From NCBI GenBank assembly GCA_018985235.1, contig JADGIG010000127.1:1-17019 (forward strand): a stretch of 17,019 nucleotides of DNA, read 5' to 3'. A program made the translations under genes and the position numbers. Positions 1-6,883 of this stretch are shown piece after piece (position 1 is the stretch's first letter; every line of letters begins with the position of its first letter). The DNA is from Sanchytrium tribonematis (lineage: Eukaryota > Sanchytriomycota > Sanchytriomycetes > Sanchytriales > Sanchytriaceae). The notes below the pieces were generated by a model. It ran no database searches. It was not told the origin of the DNA and saw only the letters and a program-made list of their open reading frames with translations.

Positions 1-247
1 CAGGTATTAAACCAGAGATACAGCAACCAATATGTCTGTCTAATTTGTGCATTGAAGTGACCGTATTTGGATCCATGAGTTTCGAAGGTACTTTCTTTTG
101 TGTAATCAGAACAGCATTCCCTTCAGAAGTTATACCAATGCAAGTATTCTGGGAGTTTGTTATAGCTTTAAATGCGTATTCAACCTGGTATAAACGACCC
201 TCTGGTGAAAATACTGAAATATTTCGATCAAACCCCGAAGTTGACAT
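1..247 (-). CDS. PSMA6: Proteasome subunit alpha type-6, 5' part only
   Basis: Reading leftwards from an ATG at 247, an uninterrupted frame of 82 codons runs off the window start. The N-terminus carries the proteasome alpha signature, including FSPEGRLYQVEYA followed by FKAI, and then VTQKKVP-like and 'HIGC' segments in the order expected for the alpha-6 subunit. The alpha subunits form the outer rings of the 20S core, and their N-terminal tails gate substrate entry. About two thirds of the usual ~246 residues lie outside the window. The gene follows NDUFS1 on the same strand, with 26 bp between that stop codon and this ATG. Family assignment is from recognised sequence similarity; the alpha-6 type (rather than another alpha) rests on the FKAI and QKKVP context. 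Confidence 0.9.
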   Translation of the reverse strand, partial: MSTSGFDRNISVFSPEGRLYQVEYAFKAITNSQNTCIGITSEGNAVLITQKKVPSKLMDPNTVTSMHKLDRHIGCCISGLIP

Positions 248-252
248 TTGCC

Positions 253-263
253 GTTACAAAAAA
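253..263 (-). promoter_or_regulatory. T-run plus GTAAC element before PSMA6
   Basis: TTTTTTGTAAC ends 5 nt before the PSMA6 ATG, within the only 26 bp separating it from NDUFS1. It resembles elements before NDUFS1, prohibitin and eIF4G. It could be a promoter/initiator or merely AT-rich leader; only its recurrence supports it. Confidence 0.3.
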
Positions 264-272
264 TCAGACACA

Positions 273-278
273 TTTATT
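273..278 (-). promoter_or_regulatory. AATAAA poly(A) signal overlapping the NDUFS1 stop
   Basis: The minus strand reads CCA CAA TAA ATG, so the hexamer includes the stop codon at 276-274. Cleavage 10-30 nt downstream would fall at or inside the start of the proteasome gene. Confidence 0.65.
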
Positions 279-2401
279 GTGGCATTGAACTTTCGGACCA
301 ATTTAGCTTCTCAAAACCTGGTTCCGATATTATGTGATGATTTTTCAACAATTTTGCGCTGCATTCCGCCATTGTTTTGGAATTTCTAGAAATTGGGTCA
401 GTCATATAAAAATTTGAAACCAATTGAGGCAATGACAAAGCTAGTTCTGAATCCTTCGAAGTACCTTCAATATTTGAATCCTTTAAAGAATTCGAAGGAA
501 TCGAATCTAAGGATTCAAAAACAGGTGATAATTTAGTAATACGAGTACGTAGTTCTTTCTTTGAGTTGTAAGGTAAATTTAATTCACATACTTCACCCAA
601 TGCACGGATTATTTGCCAGTCTTCTCTAGCAACTCCAGGAGCAGTGTTGGCTTTTGATGTTATAAATGCTTTACCCTCAAGATTAACATATGTGCTTGAC
701 TTTTCGGTATATGCAAAACCCTAAATTAACGATTAATACAGGTAAAATTAAATTTGCGATACTGGCGCCATAATCACCATGGTGGCCTTGATATATTACA
801 AAAGCGTCCTCTGGGACTTCTTGTGACTCGTCTGAGTTTAGTAGATAAACTAATTTAGGCGTGATATCAACAGGATCTGAAATTCCAAGTTCGTAAAAGC
901 TGCTATTTCCAATAGAAACTGATAGGTTGTTAAAGACAGTTTTTTCATTGATCTTTTTAAGGCTGTCAATAAATTTTAAAGTAGCATTCGATCCCGATAC
1001 TCCATTTCCACAGATAACCACAGGTTTTTTCGACTTTTTTAACTTTTCGATAAACAGTTTGTCATTTAAGAGTTCCGATAAAGATTTAGTTCCATTACCT
1101 GCGTATGAGTAGCCATAATTAAGGTCATATTTTGGACCATTTAAAAAAATGTCAGCACCCTTTAAATAAGCTTTTCGAATCCTTATGTTCAGGATTGCTG
1201 CTTCAGTTCTTGGATTTGTTCCGATGAGGAGAATTAAGTCAGAGTCTTCCAGGTTATTAATTGATGTGTTGAAAGAGTAACTATGACGAACTGTGAGATC
1301 ACAAACAGCTGCTTTGTTCTTCAAATTAAAATCGAGCCAAATTCTACCGTCCAAATTGTGAACTAAATCCTTAAGAGCGACAATAGACTCGGTGTCAGCC
1401 AAAGATCCTACTACACCGGCAATCTTGTTGCCAGCTTTAGCAACTTGTTCTTGAAATATGTTAAAAGCCTGTTGCCAAGTTATTGGGACGAATTCCTCGT
1501 TGTTTCTAACCATTGGTACTGAAAGACGCTGTACTGAGAGCCCATCGATTGCATGTCTGGTTTTATCACTGATCCATTCCTCATTAATTTCGTCATTAAT
1601 TCTGGGTAAAACTCTCATTACATCATTGCCTCGAGTATCGATTCGAATGAAGCTACCACAGGCATCAAAGACATCTACACTTTCCGTTTTCGTCAGTTCC
1701 CACGGTCTTGCCTTAAAGGCATAAGGCTTAGCTGTCAACGCTCCAACAGGGCATAGATCTACAATGTTTCCACTCAATTCTGATGGGATCATTTTATCAA
1801 CATATGTTCCGATTTGAATGTCATTTCCTCGGCCACTAGTTCCTAATTCAACGGCTCCTGCAATGTCATTGGCAAATCTCACGCAACGTGTACAATGAAT
1901 GCAACGATTCATAGACGTTTTAACAATCGGTCCCAGGTTTTTATCTTCAACAGCGCGCTTATTTCCTCCAAGCGCTTCTCCTTTAATCTCTGATGAAAAT
2001 CTAGACTTGTCATTTCCAAATGACATTGATTGATCTTGAAGGTCACACTCGCCGCCTTGATCACAAATGGGGCAGTCCAAGGGATGATTTGCAAGTAAAA
2101 ATTCCATCACGCCTTCTCTAGCTTGCTTAACTTTCGGTGAATCTGTAAATACCTTCATGTTTGGCATAACAGGATAAGCGCAGCTTGCGATAGGTTTGGG
2201 AACTTTTTCGACCTCGACTAAACACATTCTGCAATTTCCAGCGATATTTAGTTTTTCATGATAACAAAATCTAGGAATTTCGATATTTGCCAAAGCTATT
2301 GCTTCAATTAATGGCATTCCCGGTGTACATTTGACTGTCTTATTATTGACGAAAATTTCTATCAATTTAGGCGCTTGATTGAAAATTTTCGAAAAAATCA
2401 T
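274..2401 (-). CDS. NDUFS1: NADH-ubiquinone oxidoreductase 75 kDa subunit (complex I)
   Basis: Two exons (2401-740 and 720-274) joined across a 19-nt intron give a 702-residue protein, close to the ~727 of the human subunit. It is the iron-sulfur subunit of the peripheral arm of mitochondrial complex I, passing electrons from NADH towards ubiquinone. Visible ligands: 2Fe-2S C46, C57, C60, C74; 4Fe-4S H106, C110, C113, C119 in HPLDCPICDQGGEC; a second 4Fe-4S site C167, C170, C173, C217. The molybdopterin-oxidoreductase-like domain follows, and the C-terminus has the family's FYMTDPISR segment. The first 12 residues (MIFSKIFNQAPK) are a short candidate mitochondrial presequence. Without splicing the frame drifts into unrelated sequence after ANLILP and stops early; with splicing it continues GFAYTEKSSTYVNLEGKA, matching the family. 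The TAA stop lies inside AATAAA. Confidence 0.96.
721..739 (-). other. 19-nt spliceosomal intron in NDUFS1
   Basis: On the minus strand the intron reads gtattaatcgttaatttag. It is phase 0, after the proline codon of ANLILP. Its removal is needed to join two blocks that both match NDUFS1 proteins. Confidence 0.93.
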
Positions 2402-2412
2402 TGATTTCCGTT

Positions 2413-2423
2413 GTTTGAAAAAA
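2413..2423 (-). promoter_or_regulatory. T-run plus CAAAC element before NDUFS1
   Basis: TTTTTTCAAAC on the minus strand, 11 nt before the NDUFS1 ATG, is followed by AACGG, which is also seen before PSMA6. The whole gap to the preceding gene is 31 bp, so any core promoter must be here or in the upstream coding region. Confidence 0.3.
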
Positions 2424-2431
2424 TTTAATAG

Positions 2432-2437
2432 TTTATT
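2432..2437 (-). promoter_or_regulatory. AATAAA signal over the stop of the multi-pass gene
   Basis: Minus strand ACA CAA TAA ACT: the hexamer spans the TAA at 2435-2433, with NDUFS1 starting 31 bp further on. Confidence 0.6.
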
Positions 2438-3131
2438 GTGTAATTTTCAATCCAAAGAAGCATACTACCTGGTAAAATCCCAGCCGCGCAATTTCAATGC
2501 ATAAGGCAAGATTGGGAAGTCCAATAAAAAGGGAAAGTATCTCCAATATTCCTAAAGTGTGCACTGCGGCAAATGAAAAACATCCCTTTCGGTGCCAATC
2601 TGTAGTTTGTTGAATGTCCTTATTCCCAACCAATGAAGGAGGAATATACACTTCCTCGAATTCTATTTTCTTGTACAGTCTTAAGTAGAATGGATTTCTT
2701 CTTTCTCTGGTTGTTATTCCGATGGCGAACTCATCGGCTGAGTTTTTGTTCACAAAAGAAGCGAGCACAAGACCATGAGCAGACATCCAAATGAGTCCGG
2801 TAAGAAAAGGCACGACCTCTGGAAGAAAAAGCAGAATTAAGCAAATCCATGAAAGTACAGTAAATTCGTATACTCTCAGTCGAACAATTGGCCTCCTGTA
2901 TGCGTAAACAGTTAATAACACCCAATTCCCAACTAGAAATACTACTGTACGAATAATCGGAAATAATATTGGAATTGACAACGACACACAAATAGGAGCC
3001 AAAACACAGCATGCGAATGATATTGTTAAAGTTGTTTGAAATTTGGTTTTACATCTAAACGTTGCTTTCGCAAAATAAATGCACTCTATCGCTAATACTA
3101 CGGAAAGGATGATTGCAATAATTCCAAACAT
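2433..3131 (-). CDS. Unrecognised multi-pass membrane protein
   Basis: I do not recognise this family. From the ATG at 3131 it encodes 232 residues with about six hydrophobic segments: roughly 1-20, 35-55, 57-77 and 90-125 (one or two passes), then a polar stretch (about 130-185, containing a TTRERRNPFYLRLYKK region) and a final hydrophobic pair (about 190-230). The polar loop is basic then acidic, suggesting a cytosolic loop. The frame is open upstream to 3182, but the only in-frame ATG is at 3131; a GTG at 3158 is possible but unlikely in a nuclear gene. Three out-of-frame ATGs lie just upstream (3183, 3177, 3171), so the start, or a missed tiny intron, is uncertain. The stop is 31 bp before NDUFS1 on the same strand and sits in AATAAA. 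Confidence 0.75.
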   Translation of the reverse strand: MFGIIAIILSVVLAIECIYFAKATFRCKTKFQTTLTISFACCVLAPICVSLSIPILFPIIRTVVFLVGNWVLLTVYAYRRPIVRLRVYEFTVLSWICLILLFLPEVVPFLTGLIWMSAHGLVLASFVNKNSADEFAIGITTRERRNPFYLRLYKKIEFEEVYIPPSLVGNKDIQQTTDWHRKGCFSFAAVHTLGILEILSLFIGLPNLALCIEIARLGFYQVVCFFGLKITQ

Positions 3132-3191
3132 ATCCCAAGGGGAAACCAATGGTGGCACATATAGTCCCCATTTGCATTGTCATAGATCTAA

Positions 3192-3197
3192 TTTATT
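3192..3197 (-). promoter_or_regulatory. AATAAA signal over the stop of the signal-anchored gene
   Basis: Minus strand AAT CAA TAA ATT: the hexamer includes the stop at 3195-3193. Confidence 0.6.
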
Positions 3198-4074
3198 GAT
3201 TAGCACAAAGCATTGCTTGATCATTTGACAAAATTGCAATCCCCACTTTGCTAACAGTTCCAATTTTTACCACCATTGATCTCAAGGTAGACTCAACAAG
3301 ACCTACTTTATATTTTTTAGGGTAAACTAATTTTGCTGACCAAATTTCGTTCCCGTTTGATGCCCAGATGTTGTTTTTATAAAAATCAATCCATGTGGGA
3401 GCCGAGGTGGCAGTCAAATTGGCGACTGTCTCATTTTTTGCAACTGAGAATAATTTCAATAAAGATCCTTTAGTGTAAGCCAAAAGTTCATTGGAAGGAT
3501 TCCATGATACATATCCTATGTTACTGTCAATTGAAAAAGTATTTTTTCCTTTTGTTAAAAACATGTTATAACCATTCCATAGAAAATTAGAATCCTGAGA
3601 CAAAGACAAAATTTGCTTCTTAGCCTGAACAAAGTTTGTAGTTTCCTTACTCAAGACAGTACTTTCTAAGGTCGCCTTAAAAGTATATTTACCTAATTTT
3701 AAAGTTTTAATGCTCTTGATTCCATGTTGATCGACCACAATTAGCGAAATTGCATATTTGCGATTATAAAATGGGAATTCAGCAACGCTATTGAGACCAA
3801 TGATTGTCTCGTCACTAGAATAAATTTTTTCAAAAGTTTTCTTAATGTGTTCAATCCTATATAGACTGTTGCTGCAAACAGCATAAGAGCTGTCTCCTAG
3901 ATTAATTAAGTGAGAGCAATCTTTCAAGCCTTCTTGGCAAACTAGTTCGACTTTAGTACTAGGACTTGGATAAACTTTGACATTATAAGAATATATAGCA
4001 AAAATTAGTATAGAGGCAGATACCAACTTCCTTAATGAAATCGGAAATAGGTCAGAAAATGAGATATCTGTCAT
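3193..4074 (-). CDS. Unrecognised signal-anchored protein, possibly propeller-like
   Basis: The product is 293 residues in a single exon and I do not recognise the family. A hydrophobic segment at about residues 17-31 follows a basic pair (RK), as in a type II signal anchor or uncleaved signal peptide. The remaining ~260 residues are beta-rich looking, with WD/propeller-like strands such as GYVSWNPSNELLAYT followed by LLKLFSV, and two N-glycosylation sequons (NET, NLT), which fits a lumenal or extracellular domain. Four cysteines in the N-terminal half could pair. It is divergent from prohibitin, with 64 bp between the two ATGs. An ER or secretory-pathway membrane protein is the natural guess, but nothing identifies a partner. 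Confidence 0.78.
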   Translation of the reverse strand: MTDISFSDLFPISLRKLVSASILIFAIYSYNVKVYPSPSTKVELVCQEGLKDCSHLINLGDSSYAVCSNSLYRIEHIKKTFEKIYSSDETIIGLNSVAEFPFYNRKYAISLIVVDQHGIKSIKTLKLGKYTFKATLESTVLSKETTNFVQAKKQILSLSQDSNFLWNGYNMFLTKGKNTFSIDSNIGYVSWNPSNELLAYTKGSLLKLFSVAKNETVANLTATSAPTWIDFYKNNIWASNGNEIWSAKLVYPKKYKVGLVESTLRSMVVKIGTVSKVGIAILSNDQAMLCANQ

Positions 4075-4138
4075 GACTCAAAATAAGATTGACCTTTCAA
4101 ATAAAAAAATTTAAAATTTTTGCAAACTCGGAGATACA
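4075..4138. promoter_or_regulatory. 64-bp divergent promoter region
   Basis: This is the entire space between two ATGs pointing away from each other (signal-anchored gene left, prohibitin right). It holds A/T tracts and TTTTTGCAAAC at 4117-4127, 11 nt before the prohibitin ATG. TGACTCA, a GCN4/AP-1-type heptamer, occurs at 4074-4080 but overlaps the left ATG and may be chance. Both genes must share or interleave their promoters here. Confidence 0.6.
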
Positions 4139-4960
4139 ATGAGCAGATTTCGTCAGTTATTATCAGGAGCTGGAGGTTTAACGACTTTGGTCGTAGGATC
4201 TCTTGTCGTGCGAAATGGATTGTTCAACGTAGATGGGGGACATAGAGCTGTTCTGTATTCAAGACTTAACGGAGTTTCTGAACGCATTTATCCTGAAGGG
4301 ACACATTTCATTTTACCTTGGTTTGAGAGAGCTTACATGTTTGACATTCGTGCAAAACCTCATAATATTTCCTCACTTACAGGAAGTAAAGATCTTCAAA
4401 TGGTCAATATCACACTTAGGGTTTTAAGTAGACCTGATCCAACACAATTGCCTTGGATTTTTAAATTTATTGGAATGGATTTTGACCAAGTTGTTTTGCC
4501 TTCTATTGTAAATGAAATTCTCAAAGCTGTAGTTGCCCAATTTAACGCATCTCAATTAATTACTCAGAGAGACAAAGTGAGCCGCATGATACGAGATGCG
4601 CTAGTTAAGAGAGCAGGAAAATTTAAAATTATTTTGGACGATGTTTCCATAACTCATTTGACATTTTCGCCACAATTTATGTCTGCAGTCGAGAGTAAGC
4701 AAATTGCACAACAACAGGCTCAAAGAGCTCAATTCATTGTCGAGAGGGCAAAGCAGGACAAAGAAGCTACGATTGTAAAAGCTCAAGGAGAAGCAAAAAG
4801 TGCTGAACTAATTGGTTTAGCCGTAAAAAACAAGCCTGGATTTATCACACTTCGTTCATTAGAAGCTGCTAAAGATATTGCAGAACTGATTTCCAAAGGA
4901 AGCAACAAGATTGTTCTTGATTCTGACCTATTATTAATGAATGATCTCGGTCGTAAATAA
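4139..4960 (+). CDS. PHB1: Prohibitin 1, mitochondrial inner-membrane scaffold
   Basis: A single exon of 273 residues, the same size as prohibitin 1 in other eukaryotes (~272). Prohibitin 1 and 2 assemble into ring complexes in the mitochondrial inner membrane and regulate m-AAA proteolysis and cristae. Visible family features are an N-terminal hydrophobic anchor (about 10-26), then [35 protein letters not shown], the [10 protein letters not shown] and ITQRDKVSR segments, [10 protein letters not shown], and the Ala/Gln/Glu-rich coiled coil (about 175-215). It resembles prohibitin 1 rather than prohibitin 2 by length and by the short N-terminus. The stop TAA is in AATAAA and a J-protein gene starts 40 bp downstream on the same strand. 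Confidence 0.96.
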   Translation: MSRFRQLLSGAGGLTTLVVGSLVVRNGLFNVDGGHRAVLYSRLNGVSERIYPEGTHFILPWFERAYMFDIRAKPHNISSLTGSKDLQMVNITLRVLSRPDPTQLPWIFKFIGMDFDQVVLPSIVNEILKAVVAQFNASQLITQRDKVSRMIRDALVKRAGKFKIILDDVSITHLTFSPQFMSAVESKQIAQQQAQRAQFIVERAKQDKEATIVKAQGEAKSAELIGLAVKNKPGFITLRSLEAAKDIAELISKGSNKIVLDSDLLLMNDLGRK

Positions 4961-4961
4961 A
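4956..4961 (+). promoter_or_regulatory. AATAAA signal over the prohibitin stop
   Basis: CGT AAA TAA ATA: the TAA at 4958-4960 is the core of the hexamer. Cleavage would land close to the J-protein ATG at 5001. Confidence 0.65.
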
Positions 4962-5000
4962 TACTTTTCAGTCATTATATTGTTCAATCTCCTTCATACC

Positions 5001-5726
5001 ATGAAAAATCCCTATAAGATACTTGGGGTTTCGAAAACAGCTACCAAGAAAGAGATCAAAAAAGCCTACTATAAATTATCACTAAAATATCACCCAGATA
5101 AATTGGACGGTAAAGACGAAAAATTTAAGGAAGTGGTCGTAGCGTACAAAGTACTAACAGAGCATCGGGATGCTTATGATAATGGAGAAATGATCAATGA
5201 AAAAGAGGTATGGGAAAAGTGGAACGAACTTGATGCTATGAAGAAAAAATATCAAAGTAGCTCTGAAGAAAAAGAAGATATTATTGCTGCTTATATAAAA
5301 TCAAAGGGCAAAATGGAAGAAATATTCAATGCAATTCCGTTTGTCACGCTAGACGATGAGGACCGTATTGTGAGTATCATCACAAGTGCTGTAAACAACG
5401 AGGGCGTGAAACGTTATCGAAAATTTTTTGAAGAGAAGGAAGTTGATAAGAAAAAACGTAGGAAGATTTTAGAGGACGAGGAAGTAGAAGCGGAAGTAGC
5501 AAAAAAAGATCTGATGGAGCATATGAAAGCCAGGTATCATGTAGAGTCAAAAGATATGGAAGGGAAAAACTTGGAAGATTTAGGACTAATTTTGAAAGAT
5601 AGACAAAAATCTTCTTGGCACTCTATGATAAAAGGAATCGAGGAAAGATACGGTAGTGTCGAGGATGATGAAGTTATTGATTTTAGCGTCAAAAAGAAGA
5701 AGAAAAAGAAGTCGAAAAAAAATTAA
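5001..5726 (+). CDS. DNAJC9: DNAJC9-type J-domain protein
   Basis: From the ATG at 5001 the product is 241 residues; human DNAJC9 is 260. The N-terminal J domain (about 3-65) has the catalytic HPD at 31-33, needed to stimulate Hsp70 ATPase. After it come the DNAJC9-specific features: a [20 protein letters not shown] block, then [16 protein letters not shown] and a charged helical region, ending in a lysine-rich tail ([11 protein letters not shown]) that could bind nucleic acid or act as a nuclear localisation signal. DNAJC9 is known as a nuclear histone H3-H4 co-chaperone. An in-frame ATG at 4941 would add 20 mostly hydrophobic residues and overlap prohibitin by 20 nt; I prefer 5001 because the family begins right at the J domain. 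It ends 26 bp from the convergent TMEM115 gene. Confidence 0.88.
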   Translation: MKNPYKILGVSKTATKKEIKKAYYKLSLKYHPDKLDGKDEKFKEVVVAYKVLTEHRDAYDNGEMINEKEVWEKWNELDAMKKKYQSSSEEKEDIIAAYIKSKGKMEEIFNAIPFVTLDDEDRIVSIITSAVNNEGVKRYRKFFEEKEVDKKKRRKILEDEEVEAEVAKKDLMEHMKARYHVESKDMEGKNLEDLGLILKDRQKSSWHSMIKGIEERYGSVEDDEVIDFSVKKKKKKKSKKN

Positions 5727-5752
5727 ATTAAATTTAATAGAGTAAAATACAA

Positions 5753-6593
5753 TTAAACCACTCCAGTAGCATTTCTCAGCTCTTCTCCATTTTTAGATTC
5801 TATTGGGCTATTTTCCATCAATCTATATAAAAATAAACTACCTGTATTTTTCAGAGGTCTTTTGTTGCTCATAAACAACAATTTTTTTCTTTCCAAATAT
5901 CTTTTCCATGAATTGATCAATTTTAATGGATGGCGTTAAGAACCAGCCTCTGATTTGAGAAGGAAAAAAAGTTGAAAGTGAAAAGGTCGCACTTCTATCA
6001 CCCTTAATGTACGTTCTACCCAAAACATATATCTTGAAAAATCGCAAGTAAATCCAGGCTGTCAAAAATGCTGTAAATACGTTTATAAAACTTGTGAATG
6101 AAAATGAAAGTATGCAAAACATTGAATGGGTCAGTAAATAGACCCCAGCTGTATGTTTAAATCGAATAATATTGACATTACCAATTTTTATCATGTGTTC
6201 CGGTATTAGCTGCTTAAATGCCACCAAGTATGCTACCAAAAGACCCTGGAGTCCCTCTAGTCTTGTATACATGTGGTCGAAATTCATTAGAATTAACGAT
6301 TTAATAAATGCATAAATTGTAAAAATTGAGGCAGTAGTCACGCTAATAATAACAAAAAAATTCAAGTACTCTTTGAGACCCCATCTTTTAATAAAATAAG
6401 TTAGACAATTTATATGCACAAATAAATAAATAACAAATAGATACCACTCATCATCGACTAATGAATTAGTGAAAATTGTCCAGACAAAATAAAATTTCAT
6501 TGGAACATAAGTGATTGGAAATCCATATATAAATAAAATATATAAGAAGATCGATATAATTGCGGAAGTAATTTGAATGACTACTTTTGACAT
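5753..6593 (-). CDS. TMEM115: TMEM115/DUF1751 integral membrane protein
   Basis: Exons 6593-5842 and 5822-5753 joined across a 19-nt intron give 273 residues. The family (TMEM115 in animals, DUF1751 in fungi) consists of rhomboid-fold-like Golgi proteins linked to retrograde traffic, with no protease activity reported. Recognised elements are an amphipathic/hydrophobic N-terminus, about six membrane segments within residues 1-185, GLQGLLVAYLVAFKQLIPEH, TAWIYLRFFK, and RGDRSATFSLSTFFPSQI-like sequence (here KGDRSATFSLSTFFPSQI). Splicing adds a 22-residue hydrophilic tail beginning LMENSP to a frame that would otherwise end immediately at TAG after EKYR. This is the only stop in the window not followed by A (TAA TTG) and with no AATAAA or close variant. 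Confidence 0.87.
5823..5841 (-). other. 19-nt spliceosomal intron in TMEM115
   Basis: Minus strand gtagtttatttttatatag, phase 2, between TAC AG and A TTG. Retention gives an immediate in-frame TAG. It is nearly identical to the ADAM intron, sharing 16 of 19 positions. The evidence is length, ends and similarity to better-supported introns; the encoded tail itself is not conserved. Confidence 0.78.
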
Positions 6594-6883
6594 TCCAAAA
6601 TTACGTTTCAGATTAAAAGTCGACGCATTTCACGGTTTATGTTCTATATTTTAGCACTATAGAATATAGTACTGAAATGCATGTAACCTAATAATCAAAG
6701 ACAGAAGTTGTGAAGTGCTTCTAATCTTTTCTTGAGTATATGATTTCTTTGTCAAAGTTACATTTTGGACATTACCCGATTATCTTATTGTGAAATTATC
6801 TTATTTTCTTAATTTGTCGCCAATTTGTATTCCCAACTCACATCAGTGACGTACTCAGTTTCAGATACTCAACATAAAAGTGA
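6594..6883. other. 290-bp divergent intergenic region, TMEM115/ADAM
   Basis: This is the largest gap in the window, between two divergent ATGs. I see no ORF or RNA gene in it. It contains a direct repeat of attatcttatt at 6779-6789 and 6795-6805, T-rich stretches, and tgacgta at 6847-6853 (CRE-like half site, weak). In a window where other gaps are under 90 bp, its size suggests that the ADAM gene has real upstream regulation. Confidence 0.5.

Noticed and set aside
45-389. 114-codon plus-strand ORF at the left edge
   Set aside because: It is antisense to the proteasome alpha-6 and NDUFS1 coding sequences, both clearly recognisable on the minus strand.
4074-4080. TGACTCA GCN4/AP-1-type site
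   Set aside because: It overlaps the start codon of the left gene and a single 7-mer may occur by chance; kept only as a note in the promoter entry.
6644-6669. CTATATT...AATATAG inverted repeat with a 12-nt loop
   Set aside because: Seven A/T-rich pairs are expected by chance in such AT-rich intergenic DNA, and no other hairpin feature supports it.
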